A DNA stretch of 64,000 nucleotides from Charina bottae (taxonomy: Eukaryota > Chordata > Lepidosauria > Squamata > Charinaidae): NCBI GenBank assembly GCA_023362775.1, contig JALMGJ010000026.1:2945394-3009393 (forward strand), given 5' to 3'. Under the pieces are notes generated by a model. It was not told the origin of the DNA. It saw only the letters and a list, made by a program, of their open reading frames with translations, and did no database searches. This document shows, one piece after another, positions 23,326 to 34,835 of the stretch. The translations under genes were made by a program, and so were the position numbers. Numbering within the stretch: the first letter of the stretch is position 1; every line of letters begins with the position of its first letter.

Positions 23326-24349
23326 GGCAATGGGTCACATTTTACCTTTTCGAAGGAGTCATCATCAGAGGAGGCTTGTAAAAAGGAGGCGTCCATCTTT
23401 AGTTTAAAATAATGTGCAAAGCCAGCAGAGGAGCCATTCTGATTCTGTCCACTTTGGCAGTCAGAAAATTCATGCGTAGCTATTACTCAAAAGGAGACTG
23501 TTTCTGAATGGGGACGACTCTATTTAGGCCTGCCAATAGCACTTCGGTCTCGCCCAGAGATGGAAACCTGGTATCCTCCCTGTGATGCTGAGGCTCTCCT
23601 GGGATCCCAAGGCAACTTGCCAGGAGCCAAGGATAATGGGAGTTGTAGTTCAGCCCATTTGAAGGACCACTGGTTTCCAACTGGACTTGCTCACGGATCA
23701 ACTACTCTCCTCTGGGCCCCCTTCCCACACATCCCTTCTACTACGTCAGCGAGGTCCCCCTCCTTTCTGCCACCACAAAGGAAGGTGCGACTGACTGTCG
23801 TCAGTGCTATTTATAACAAGCAATGCCAAAGCAACTGGAAACTCATCCCAATCAGTCTCCCCAAGCTTCCCCTCTAGCCCATCGGGGACTTTTCTGCAGG
23901 CTGGGATTTCCTCCTGTCTCTGCGACTGGGAGCAAAGCTTGTCTCTCGTGGACAGTAACCTTATCAGGCTTCTGCCTTGCTTGGACTCTTCCTGAACTGG
24001 ATCTGTTTGGAACAACAAACAGAGAGCAGGAGGGGTTTTTATCCCTGACAGGCAGGGTGGAAGCCGGAAGGGGCTGGGGGTTGCCAGCGGGGTGCTGTCT
24101 CTGGAGTCAACTCCTTCCCCTTCTCTGAAGTCCATCTGATGCGGGACTCAGCACTACCACAAGGGTTACAAGGGCTGGCCCAGGAGCAGAAAGGTGCAAG
24201 ACAAAGGATGGAAGCCCCTCTGCATTTCAAAATAAAAAGCTGATCTAGGGGCAAAGCCTTCTGTGGACAGCCCCAACAGCATGCTGGGGTTCTCAAGAAC
24301 GCACCCTTACATTCATTGGCGATCACTCGTAGCCGAGTAAGATTGTCTT

Positions 24350-25025
24350 CCAAAGGTAAAATTTTAACGGTGGATCCGTAAGTGGCTATAAAGGCCAATT
24401 CTGGATCCGCACAACCTCCCACAATGAGGGCACAGGTTTCTGGGTGGGAGACGGTCACGATGAGGGTTTGCCTGACGTTCCTTCCTTTTAGCTCTTTTCT
24501 CCTTTTCGCCCTGTACTCGTGCTTCTTCAAAGTCCATAGCGCCATTAATAAAGGATGACCTCCAATTGAAACGCTCATGAGTTAGGGCTTCCCAGTTCTC
24601 AATGCTGATATTACATTTTTTTAAATTAGCTTTGAGAGTATCTTTGAATCTCTTTTGCTGTCCACCAATATTCCGTTTTCCATTCTTAAGTTGGGAGTAA
24701 AGTAGCTGCTTTGGAAGACGATGGTCAGGCATTCGAACAACATGACCGGTCCAGCGAAGTTGATGTTGGATGATCATTGTTTCAATGCTGGTGGTTTTCG
24801 CTTCTTCTAATACGCTAACATTAGTCCGCCTATCTTCCCAAGTAATTTGCAGAATTTTTCGGAGGCAGCGTTGATGGAATCTTTCAAGATGTTGGAGGTG
24901 GCGTTTGTAGAGGGTCCATGTTTCACAGGCGTACAGAAGGGTTGGTAGTACAATGGCTTTGTAAACAAGCATTTTGGTCTCCCTGCGAATGTCCCGATCC
25001 TCAAACACTCTACGCTTCATTTGGG
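24350..25025 (-). pseudogene. Non-LTR retrotransposon ORF2 C-terminal fragment with CPHC zinc finger
   Basis: A 218-residue reading frame. It contains YKAIVLPTLLYACETWTLY, the conserved segment after the RT domain of several LINE clades. RWTGHVVRMPDHRLPK follows, and it ends in CPHCGRLCGSRIGLYSHLR-IH, a C2H2-like finger at the C-terminus. The frame is open from about 25020 to the stop at 24364, so this copy is fairly young. No RT or endonuclease domain is present upstream, so it is 5'-truncated. It is not BovB: the sequence and the finger differ. It is not a host zinc-finger gene. Confidence 0.75.
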
Positions 25026-25214
25026 AGAAAACGCACCCTTACACACACACCCCAAAAGAGCCATGAACTTGATGTGGACAGCTCACGTTTCAGCAACCAC
25101 ATTCAAAATAGCAGAAGGAAAGAAGAACGAACGGGAATTAGTAAATAATCATGTTTGAGCACCTGCACTAAGGACCACAATGGATATAGGATTCCTGGCA
25201 AATGACATGCCCAA

Positions 25215-25400
25215 CCAAGCTATTGATTCTAGTCCCATCATAGGCACAAAGCCAGCTGGGTGACCCTGGGCCAGTCCCTCACTCTAAGCCCTAGGAAGAA
25301 GGCAATGGTAAACCACTTCTGAAAACCCTGCCAAGAAAATTGCCAGGTAATTCCTCTGAGTCCTCTGAGTCAAGACTGACTCAAGGCAAAAGAAAATTTA
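25215..25400 (+). mobile_element. tRNA SINE, second subfamily (5'-truncated)
   Basis: B box gattctagtcccatc, then the ctgggtgaccctgggccag body, tggtaaaccacttctg and a tail with ctgagtcaagactgactcaa. Same subfamily as 14167. Confidence 0.8.
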
Positions 25401-26164
25401 AAAACCCCAAATAACATGTTTTGATTCCTGTAGGTATCATGTTCAATTGTTCCTGGATTACTCTATTTCACTCCTTAAGGCCTTTATGCAGCTGGCATGG
25501 CACCCTGTTCCTCGCAAACTAGGTGTCTCTCGACATTTAATGTAGAGCCCTATACTCCTTTGCCCACTGATGCAAAAAAGTACAAGAATGGAGCTATCAC
25601 TGTGCAAGTTTATATGCTTTCATTTAAGAAGTTTATGTGTTTTCATTTTCATGTTAATATAGGCAACATGGCTATTTGAACAGAATTTAAGCATTAGTAA
25701 TTTCTCTTTGAAAGAATATCAGGTAATATCAGACAGAGAAAGAAAAAGGTATCTTGTCTTGTGCAGGAAACACGGTGTTGTGATGGCTGAAGGAAAAAAG
25801 TCCTGGAAAAGAAAAAAACAAATTGCATTGCACAACATCCCAGGACACATCCCTAGTTTAAGCAGCCTTGCCAACCCAAAAAAAGGAAGCATGTTTTCAT
25901 CTGGGCATAACTTCAGGCAGGCAGGCAGACAACCCCTCTTTCTGGGTTACATCTGAGCACCACAAACTGCACTTACCCAAGGCTTAAACTAACAAGAAAA
26001 GGGTCTTTTCTTGAGTGAGAAGATTTAAACTATGTTTGTCACTAAGTGAACCATGGTTACTGAATTGAGCCCAGTCTAAGTTCATACAACACAAACTAGC
26101 CAGCTACAAGATCAAGAGAGGTTACTATTCCTCTCTATTCTGCATTGTCAGACCTCATCGCCTT

Positions 26165-26760
26165 TTACGAAGGACATTAACAAAGAGGAGCATGTCCAGA
26201 GGAAAGCCAGCCAAGTGATAAAGGGGTCTAGCAAGAAAAATGTGTGAGGAATGGCTGGAGGCTTTTGGGATGTTTAACCTGGAAAGAGGAGGAGACTGCA
26301 GAGAAACATGATGACCATCTTCAAGTACCTCAAGGGCTGTCATGTAGAAAAGAGGCAGAATTGTTCAGAGTGGTCCCAGAAGAAATACAAGAAAAAAGAG
26401 GTTTAAATTACAAGGAAGGAGTCTTCAATTGGACATCAGGAAGAATTTCTTAATGGAAGAGCTGTTCCATAATGGAAAAAACTGCCCCTGGGTGCAGGGA
26501 GTGGGTGGCGGGGGGCCCTCACCTTCACTGGAGGCATTTAAAGTTTTGGTAGATCGCAAGTTCGGAGATTCGAATCCCTAGCTCTGCGTGCGGAGTGAGC
26601 ACCGGCCCCTAGAGTCGGACACGACTGCACAAATGTGCGGGGGAACCTTTACCTTTTTTAGGCAACTCTCAGGGATGCTATAGTGGTGAATTCCTGTCCT
26701 GAGCAGGAGGTTGAATTAGATGATCTCCAAGGTCCCTTCCAGTCCTGACATTCTATATCT
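26165..26760 (+). mobile_element. CR1 LINE fragment with nested SINE
   Basis: CR1 phrases are in order: gaggaatggctggagg, accatcttcaagtacctcaa, catcaggaagaatttctta, cttcactggaggcatttaaa, then after the SINE ttagatgatctccaaggtcc. The SINE at 26550-26662 splits the element after catttaaag. Confidence 0.85.
26550..26662 (+). mobile_element. tRNA SINE, internally deleted, inside CR1
   Basis: Starts at the B-box side (agatcgcaagttcggagatt) and jumps from gcgtgcggagtgagc directly to accggcccctagagtcgg. It ends in the normal tail (aacctttacctttttta), so most of the body is missing. Confidence 0.85.
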
Positions 26761-27983
26761 TAATCTAGCATCTTCTAGGAGGAGTACACCACTTCAGAAA
26801 TGTTTATCAAATAGCGAAGGCCATTTCTGCAACTTTACATCTCTCTCCATTGCTGGCTGAGTGTTGAGGCTGCCGGTCAGAAAAGGGCCAGTGATAATCT
26901 ACTGCTACTTCACCTAATGGATGCCCACATGACCAACACTCACTTTGGAATAAAAGCAGCTCCCAACACTATGCAGGAAGAGCCATGGAGTCACTAGCAC
27001 TTGAGCCCAACATGAGGGAATCTTTATCATTTTTATATGTCAGGCCTGTAGCAAGGATCTTTTGCTTCTCTTCAACTGTGGTAACAATGCAGGATTCAAT
27101 CCCTACCCCACTTAGTTTGCACATGGCACTAAGCCATGTGTTGCTTAAATATATTTTGAATAAAACACAGTTGTTCAGGTAAAAAAAACACTCTGAATTG
27201 CTTCCAGCCCATCAGCCCAGAATGCATTGGACATCCTTTGCTGCCTTTTTGATGGTTCTGATCTGCTCTTTAAGATGGGTGATATCAGATCAATTACATT
27301 TTTTGCTTCTTTTCCCACATCTCTGCAAAAGAAATAAGTAAAACACAATGAAACTGGCACTTTGCAGCAATCCAGTTTGGAGAGAACTACCAGGCATTCA
27401 CCTGGAAAATCCTGAAGGGCAAAAAAATGAGGATCCCCCTCTCCCTAGAACTACAGTCCCTTTTTTGAGAGGGAGGGAGAAGATATCCTTGCACTGACTA
27501 CAACAACGCTAGTCATTCCCCATTTCTCTCAGCCAGCCCCCCAAATTCTTTCATTTTTAAAGGAAAGAACAGCTCCAATCCCTGCTGTAGCAGGCAGATA
27601 GAGAATCAGCAGAGCTCCAGGAAGTGGCAGGATGGAATGAGTAAGGCCTGATGAATTTCTGAAGATCTGAGTCAAGAATGTCTCCATCAGCGCTGGGGGA
27701 GGGCCACGATGGCAGAGCAGAAACATGGAAAAAAGCACAGCCCACAGATAACATGCAGCACTTTTCTGACATTAAAGATTTGTTTAAAGCAGGAGGAAAA
27801 AGGGATGCTCTGGGTGGGCTGAACTGAGGTGGCCACAGTTCCACAAGGAAGAGTCGGGTTCAGGCCAGGAAGGCTGGGGGGCAGTGTCTTTGTTTGCATT
27901 CAGCTTTGCCCCTGGCAAATGGGAGATAGATAGAATTTATTGTGGTCACAGACCAGTTAAAAATAAAGTAAGAATAAAAAATA

Positions 27984-28440
27984 ATTAAAGCTATGGTTTT
28001 CCCAGTAGTAATGTATGGCTGTGAGAGTTGGACCATAAGGAAGGCTGAGCGCCGAAGAATTGATGCTTTCGAGCTGTGGTGCTGGAGAAGACTCTTGAGA
28101 GTCCCTTGGACTGCAAGGAGGTCAAATCAGTCAATCCTAAAGGAAATCAACCCTGACTGCTCATTGGAAGGACAGATGCTGAAGCTGAAGCTGAAATACT
28201 TTGGCCACCTAATGCGAAGAAAGGACTCGCTGGAAAAGACCCTGATGCTGGGAAAGACTGAAGGCAAAAGGAGAAGGGGATGGCAGAGGATGAGATGGTT
28301 AGATAGCATCACCGATGTAATGAACATGAACTTGAGCAAACTCCGGGAGACAGTGGAGGACAGGAAGGCCTGGCGTGCTATGGTCCATGAGGTCACAAAG
28401 AGTCGGACACGACTAAACGACTGAACAACCACAACCAACA
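27984..28440 (+). mobile_element. BovB/RTE LINE 3' end
   Basis: The frame reads VMYGCESWTIRKAERRRIDAF, then ELWCWRRLLRVPWTARRSNQ and FGHLMRRKDSLEKTLMLGK, and ends TKSRTRLND-stop. This is the C-terminal end of BovB ORF2. It closes with agagtcggacacgactaaac and a short acaacc-type tail. Confidence 0.93.
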
Positions 28441-29280
28441 ACAAAGAATAAAAACACAAAGCAGGATAAGTGTCACAATTGGTGGCGGATGCACTGGTGT
28501 GCAGTGAGTGTGTGTTTAATTTTACGGGCAGTATAACAGAATTTGGCTACATTCAAGGAAACTAAAACATACTGATCTGATAACAATAACTGTACATAAA
28601 ATGATAAGAATTTATCAGGAGGGTTCATGACAGAACATGAGCTGTATTTCAATAGCCACTTGTCTGTAGGGCCACAGACTTAACTCATAGGGAACTTTTT
28701 TATATCAGCCCTCCAAACTGCTGTGAGGAGAGCATTAAAGTTAATGCTCTTCGGAATTTGGAGATGGTTATGTGATGTAAATATCTCGCTGGTTTGAAAA
28801 AGGGGGTTTCAGTGCTCAGAAAAACATTATTGGGTAAAGCAGGCTGGTACCGTTAGGCTTCTAGATTTTAACACATTCTTTAAATGCACTAGGGCCTAGG
28901 CAAAAGGGGAAATTGCCCCTTGAAAGGAAGAAGAACAGGAACTGCAAATGATTTGTACAAAGGGGAAGTGTAACAAGGAGGATATATAAACCACTTTTAA
29001 ACCCTGGTTTCTTAAACACATGACGCTTTAGTTGGAATGAAGTTTCTGTCTTGCTAAAATTTCAAGTAATTTTAGATGCCCCAACTCTATAGGACAGGAA
29101 AGACAGAACTGTTGGACTACAGGTTTGAGCATATTATGAATGAAGGCTAAGGTCAGGACAAATTCTGGTTTAGCATTTAGCATTGCTCTGGAATAAGCTA
29201 AGCCTAAATTAGTCATCTCGCTTCAGCTTGCAGTACTGGGCTCCTACATATAAGCAAAGAAATACCTCCTTTGTCTGGCT
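28441..29280. other. Unannotated DNA
   Basis: No repeat family or exon recognised between the BovB 3' end and the next SINE. Confidence 0.4.
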
Positions 29281-29287
29281 GGAACTT

Positions 29288-29516
29288 ATTAAAGGTAAAG
29301 GTAAAGGTTCCCCCCGCACATTTGTGCAGTCGTGTCCGACTCTAGGGGCCGGTGCTCATCTCCGTTTCTTAGCCGAAGAGCCAGCGTTGTCCGAAGACGC
29401 TTCCACGGTCATGTGGCCGGCATGACGCGCGCGGAACGCTGTTACCTTCCCACCGAAGTGGTACCTATTCATCTACTTGCATTTGCGTGCTTTCGAATTG
29501 CTTACCCACTGAGCCA
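29288..29516 (-). mobile_element. tRNA SINE with BovB-like 3' end, head deleted
   Basis: The tail (aaaggtaaaggtaaagg) and body match the family. The segment after gctttcgaattgct jumps to acccactgagccaccat, so the B-box region is deleted. A CpG-rich, little-decayed body suggests a young copy. Confidence 0.88.
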
Positions 29517-29529
29517 CCATCATCTTATG

Positions 29530-31520
29530 AGACAGAATAGAACTGAGGATAAGAGCAACTTCGTTTTTTTTCTGGGCAACTACTTTGCCTGGTTCATTTA
29601 CAGAATCTTAAGATGATAGAGGGAGTCCAGACAAAATCTTCTTCCCATGTTCTCTTGCTGCATCTTTGTACTTATTGCAATAATAATAATAATAATCTGT
29701 TAGTGAGGAAACGACCAAACAGCTGCACAAGGACTTGTAACACACCCAGAGCTTCTGCCTGGAAACACCACCTTGTCATTCAACTGTTCGTATTCTATAA
29801 ACGCCTAAAAATAGATTTCACAATTCAGTGCAGGGGGAAACTTGCTGGTTTCCTTACTGAAGCAAGTCAGTGTCAAAGTGCTTGAAAACTGGCAAAAGCA
29901 AATTTCAGAACTTTTCTGTCGCCTTTTTGTTCCCGTTATCACAGCTCCAATTTGTGGGAACAATTTACGACTTGAAATAGGAACATTTTGGAGCCGTTTA
30001 TTTTTAATAAGTCACAAGCAGAATCTTCCTGCAAGCAGAGCAGACAAATTTATATACATAAAAAGAAAGAGAAAAAACACAGCAGCAGCAAAAGAATCAC
30101 GTGAGCCTTTGAGAAATTTGACGGGCTATGGGAAGAGGCTGGCAACAATCTTAAAAGGGAAATCATTCCCTTTGCCCGTGCTGACTAATTCTGCAGGACT
30201 GACCAAGAGTTTTGGTTCTGAGAGCACCACGAGGGCTTCCTCTTTCCAAAAATCTGCAGCCAGTATAACTGACAGGCAGCGTTCTTCTGCAAAAGCTTCA
30301 CTGGAAAAGACACTGCTACGCCACTCTTAAGGGTGGTCAGATCTGTCTCTAGAGTGCCACGTGTCTCATGGGGAGGGCTGCTGCTATATATTCATTCTAG
30401 GAAGCAGCAAAGTGGCTGTGCTGTCAGACCAAACCTTTCTGAGGTTCTGGTCAAAGCAAACACAACATGCAATAAATTAGCTTCACAACTTCAAGTCAGT
30501 TTGAGTTCGGCCATCTAGTCTTTCTCTTCCTGTAAGCTAGAGAGAGAAGACAGAGAACCACAGCACCAAAAAGCTGTTCCCACCAACCCGGAAATGTTTG
30601 CTTCATCCAAGAAATTTCAGTGGTTTGGGGGAGCTCAAATTAACTCAGGAATCTGATGTTGTGTGAACCAACCAGGAAGTCCTGTGAGTGACCTCTCAGT
30701 TCTGGGATTCAACCAGGCATGGCCTTCCTCCTCTCAGACTTCTCTTTAGCCCCATAAGGAGTCAAAACTTGTTGGGTTGGGGAAGGGGGGAGCTGTTTTC
30801 CTGGATTTTATGGCAGCCACTAAATTCTCTGAGATGCTGCTCTCGCAATCCATACAGCTCTGTCCAATTGTGGCCAGAGGAATCTGGACTCGGTTGAGGA
30901 AGGACCACTATGCCCGAGAGATTATCCGCTCTATTGTTCCCTAACCTGGTGCCATCTGATGTGTTGGGACTGCAGCTCCCTGGAGCACAGTTAAAACAAG
31001 GGCTAGGGTAGCACATACATTAAAGCCTCAATCCAGATTCACCTACAGCCTGTTGAGGCCTAAAGAAACCAAATTCTGGCTTAATGGAACAGCCTGATTC
31101 ACACAACATGCTAAGACCAAGGCAGGTGTCCTACAACATGCTGAGCTATAAATGACCCAACCCCATTTGGGCCAAGACTAGCATGTCATGCAGAGACAGC
31201 AATACCATCATGAATGAATGAATGAACTCTGAATTGCAAATGTTTATGAAGGGTCTATGTTTGAATGTTTTCTGCATTTCAAAAAAGAAGTAAAAAACAA
31301 AGCATTCCCTGCATAGTATAAGCTAATACCTTAGGAAGTAAACAAGCACATCAAAATGTGGCATGACCTAAAACACTATCTTTTTCTTTTTCAGGAAACC
31401 CACCGGGGATACTGTATGAAGGTTTTTATTCAGTAAAAAATTTGTTTGCCTCTATAGCACAGGTCAGAACATAAAGACGTAAGATTAGAACAGGTAAAGA
31501 CAGGTTGGAATATAAAGACA
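29530..31520. other. Mostly unique DNA with an (AAT)n run
   Basis: A short (AAT)n run lies at 29681-29696. A 162-codon open frame at 29842-30330 (plus) has no recognisable motif and no supporting splice sites. Confidence 0.35.
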
Positions 31521-31526
31521 TAAGCA

Positions 31527-31840
31527 GTGCCTCAGCGGGTAAGACGCCAGGCTTGTCGATCGCAAGTTCCGAGGTTCAAATCCCTAGCCCCGCGTGACGG
31601 AGTGAGCTCGCCCCAGCTCTTGCCAACCTAACAATTCGAAAGCATGCAAATGCAAGTAGATGAATAGGTGCCACTTCGGTGGGCAGGTAACAGCGTTCCG
31701 CATGCGTCAGGCCGGCCACATGACCGTGGAAGCGTCTTCGGACAACGCTGGCTCTTCGGCTAACAAACAGAGATGAGCACTGGCCCCTAGAGTCGGACAC
31801 GACTGCACAAAGGTGCGGGGGGAACCTTTACCTTTTACCT
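31527..31840 (+). mobile_element. tRNA SINE with BovB-like 3' end, near full length
   Basis: Head gcctcagcgggtaagacgcc, B box gaggttcaaatccctag, body, then ctagagtcggacacgact and an aacctttaccttttacctta tail. A short deletion removes part of the box-to-body link. Confidence 0.9.
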
Positions 31841-32289
31841 TAGTGCCTTGCTGGCTCTAGAATTCTGCCACCGCCAAAGCCAAAATTGTCAAAAACCAGG
31901 ATTTGGACTAGGAAAGTGCCAATGTCTGCTGTTTATTAGCAAAAACAAGAGAGAGACGAGCATCATCAATAATAACACCAGTTATTACACCAGTGGGGTT
32001 AAAATGTTCCCCAGACCAGCTGTGCTTCCTTCCAGATGTGCAACATGGGGTTCTCAAGATACACCCAGCCAGGCAGCAGCATCTGGCCAACCCAAAAAGC
32101 TAAGGAGGGTCAGTCCTGATTAGGACTTGGACAGAGACCGCGGACTTGGGCGGAGGAAAACCTAGGGCCGGGAAGTAGATGGGAAAGTTGAAAAAAATAT
32201 CCCAGAAGCAAGCTCTGATGAGCAACTTCCACACTGCTGCCAAGAAAACCACATGGCCATGGCCATGGCCTAATCAGAAGCTAAGCTTC

Positions 32290-32500
32290 CCTAGCATTGG
32301 GGACACCCAGGTTCAAATCTATCTTCAATCATGACAGCTTCCTAGCTGACTTTGGGTCAATCATTCCCTCTTGGCCCAACCTATCTTACACGGTTGCTGT
32401 TATGGGGAAAAATAGGAGGAGGGAGCACTATGTATGCAGTACTGCTCTGAGCTTCAGAATGAAGAGTCAAGATAAAAACAAATAACAAATTAATAAATGT
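32290..32500 (+). mobile_element. Sauria-type tRNA SINE
   Basis: Contains cccaggttcaaatctatctt (B box), gactttgggtcaatcattcc, cccaacctatcttacacggt and an end with aagataaaaacaaataac. It matches the Sauria SINE plan but is diverged. Confidence 0.75.
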
Positions 32501-32519
32501 TTATATACTACTTTTCCTC

Positions 32520-32650
32520 TAAGCCAAGCTAAGTGTTGATCTCAGATGATCTTGAAAAAGCTAAGCAACCTAGGACCTGTTTAGTATTTGGGAGGGAGAC
32601 CATCGGGAAATCTCCAGGATGAAAGCCAGACTGGGAAGTAAAAGAACTTT
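32520..32650 (+). mobile_element. 5S-rRNA-derived SINE
   Basis: It follows the 5S rRNA order closely: gatctcagatgatcttg, aaaaagctaagcaacc, gtttagtatttgggagggag, accatcgggaaatctcc. These correspond to the 5S internal control region. The copy is truncated and ends in a T-rich stretch. Confidence 0.8.
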
Positions 32651-32802
32651 TTTCTTTTTTCTTCCTTTTTTATCTCTTTTAACATTCATAAATAACAATA
32701 AATACAGTGGAGACTTTAGTATTATGTATTAAACTCAAAGATTGAAAAATTTTTCATATTATAAAATAATTCAATGCATTTTGCAACTTCTTATCAATAT
32801 CA

Positions 32803-33178
32803 TAAGGTAAAGGTAAAGGTTCCCCCCGCACATTTGTGCAGTCTTGTCCGACTCTAGGGGCCGCTGCTCATCTCAGTTTGTTAGCCGAAGAGCCAGCATT
32901 GTCCGAAGACGTTTCCGCGGTCATGTGGCCGCATGACGCACGCGGAACGCTGTTACCTACCCACCGAAGTGGTACCTATTCATCTACTTGCATTATTGCA
33001 TATTCACTTGCATATTCATCTACTTGCATTTGCATGCTTTCGAATTGCTAGGTTGGCAAGAGCTGGGGCGAGTGCGGGAGCTCACTCCGTCACACGGGGC
33101 TAGGGATTCGAACCTCCGAACTTGTGATCTTCCGATCGACAAGCCCGGCGTCTTACCCGCTGAGCCACCACGCCCCAT
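32803..33178 (-). mobile_element. tRNA SINE with BovB-like 3' end, with internal duplication
   Basis: Full-length family copy (tail aaggtaaaggtaaaggttcc at 32803, head at gctgagccaccacgcccc). A segment around 32980-33035 repeats tattcatctacttgcat with short intervening sequence, an internal duplication absent from the other copies. Confidence 0.92.
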
Positions 33179-33239
33179 TTTTGGAAAGCAAACTACATAG
33201 TTTGAAGGAGAATAGTTTCCCTTTTTCATCTAATCCCTA

Positions 33240-33565
33240 CGAAACCAACGGGAGTGCCCTCACCTGCCTGCTTAAAGGAAGCGCTACCTGTGGGTCACCA
33301 TCTTGCGTTCTGCTCTCGGACTGAACTTGCTGGGATGGCCTGGCCTGGGCCAGTTGGCTGCTGTTTGAAATCTTCTCCACTTCTAGATGATCTTCTGGAC
33401 AGTGGAATGGTTGACGTCCAATTGTTTGGCGATCTTTTTCAATCCCTTCCCAGACTCATAGGCATCTATAACCTTCTTTCTGAAGGCCTCAGAGAGCTCT
33501 TTCAATCTAGGCGTGGTGATACCACATGCCTCAATAACAAAGAGCAAATCCAACTAAATGTCTGA
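33240..33565 (-). pseudogene. Tc1-like transposase N-terminal relic
   Basis: The minus strand encodes LKELSEAFRKKVIDAYESGK, then GLKKIAKQLDVNHSTVQKII, a stop and KWRRF. This is the paired helix-turn-helix DNA-binding region typical of Tc1 transposases (compare the ELS-RxxIVxxxxxGxGYKxIAKxLxxxxSTVxxII pattern). A stop codon and the absence of the DDE domain make it a dead fragment. It sits between two SINEs. Confidence 0.8.
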
Positions 33566-33617
33566 GGATTCAATAAGGTGGGTTTCTCCCAGATCCTCTT
33601 TAACGATGTCCTAATTC

Positions 33618-33795
33618 AGGGTTTCTCAACCAGGGTTCCACAAGAGGCCACTAGGTGTTCCCTGGGAGATCACAATTTATTTAAAATATGATTTCAAATT
33701 TGGGCAACTTCACATTAAAGAGGTAAGTTTCATTCTTTATTTTCAGTTTAAGAACACTGTTAATGCATACATACAGGCCTAACCATGAAGGGTTA
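33618..33795 (+). mobile_element. hAT-type element, second family, truncated
   Basis: Begins cagggtttctcaaccagggt, the same terminal sequence as the element at 58888. The interior (cattctttattttcagttta) is also shared, in reverse. It is cut off by the SINE that starts at 33797. Confidence 0.7.
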
Positions 33796-33796
33796 G

Positions 33797-34110
33797 TAGG
33801 TTTTCCCCTGCACAGTCGTGTCCGACTCTAGGGGCCTGTGCTCATCTCCGTTTGTTAGCCGAAGAGCCAGCATTGTCCGAAGACGCTTCCGTGGTCATGT
33901 GGCCGCATGACGCAGAACGCTGTTACCATCCCACCAAAGTGGTACCTATTCATCTACTTGCATTTGTATGCTTTCGAATTGCTAGGTTGGCAAGAGCTGG
34001 GGCAAGTGCGGGAGCTCAATCTGCACGCAGGGCTAGGGATTCGAACCTCCGAATTTGCGATCTTCCGATCGAAAAGCCTGGCGTCTTACCCGCTGAGCCA
34101 CCACGCCCCC
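33797..34110 (-). mobile_element. tRNA SINE with BovB-like 3' end
   Basis: The tail here is shortened (aggttttcccctgcacagtc). The body and head are complete to gagccaccacgcccc. It is immediately followed by the BovB fragment at 34112. Confidence 0.9.
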
Positions 34111-34111
34111 T

Positions 34112-34775
34112 TTTATCAATATCACCATCACTTCCTGGCAAATAGAAGGAGAAGAAATGGAAGCAGTGACAGATTTTATTTTCTTGGGCTCCAAGATCAC
34201 CGCAGACGGTGACTGCAGCCATGAAATTAAAAGACGCTTGCTCCTTGGGAGGAAAGCTATGGCAAACCTAGACAGCATATTAAAAAGCAGAGACATCACC
34301 TTGCCAACAAAGGTCCGTGTAGTTAAAGCTACAGTTTTCCCAGTAGTAATGTATGGCTGTGAGAGTTGGACCATAAGGAAGGCTGAGCGCCGAAGAATTG
34401 ATGCTTTCGAGCTGTGGTGCTGGAGAAGACTCTTGAGAGTCCCTTGGACTGCAAGGAGGTCAAATCAGTCAATCCTAAAGGAAATCAACCCTGACTGCTC
34501 ATTGGAAGGACATATACTGAAGCTGAAGCTCACATACTTTGGCCACCTAATGAGAAGAGAGGACTCACTTGAAAAGACCCTGATGCTGGGAAAGACTGAA
34601 GGCAAAAGGAGAAGGGGACGGCAGAGGATGAGATGGTTAGATAACATCACCGATGTAATGAACATGAACTTGAGCAAACTCCGGGAGACTGTGGAGGACA
34701 GGAAGGCCTGGCGTGCTATGGTCCATGAGGTCACGAAGAGTCGGACACGACTAAACGACTGAACAACAACAACAA
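34112..34775 (+). mobile_element. BovB/RTE LINE 3' portion with 201-codon open frame
   Basis: Open from 34157 to the stop at 34762, encoding the ORF2 C-terminus: DFIFLGSKITADGDCSHEIK, LPTKVRVVKATVFPVVMYG, the CWRRLLRVPWTARRSN block and the terminal TKSRTRLND. No stop or frameshift interrupts the part that remains. RT and endonuclease domains are missing through 5' truncation. The 3' end is agagtcggacacgactaaac then (aac)n. Confidence 0.95.
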
Positions 34776-34835
34776 TTACATTTAAAATTGATATAATTTT
34801 TTCCCCTCATCTTTAAAGGTTTAATTTATCTAAAT

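Noticed and set aside
24350..25025. Host C2H2 zinc-finger gene
   Set aside because: The preceding sequence is LINE ORF2 (LYACETW and GHVVRMPD motifs), so the finger belongs to a retrotransposon.
29842..30330. 162-codon plus-strand open frame
   Set aside because: No motif or family resemblance; a chance frame in intron or intergenic DNA.
32520..32650. 5S rRNA gene
   Set aside because: Diverged and truncated, ending in SINE-like sequence; a retroposed copy.
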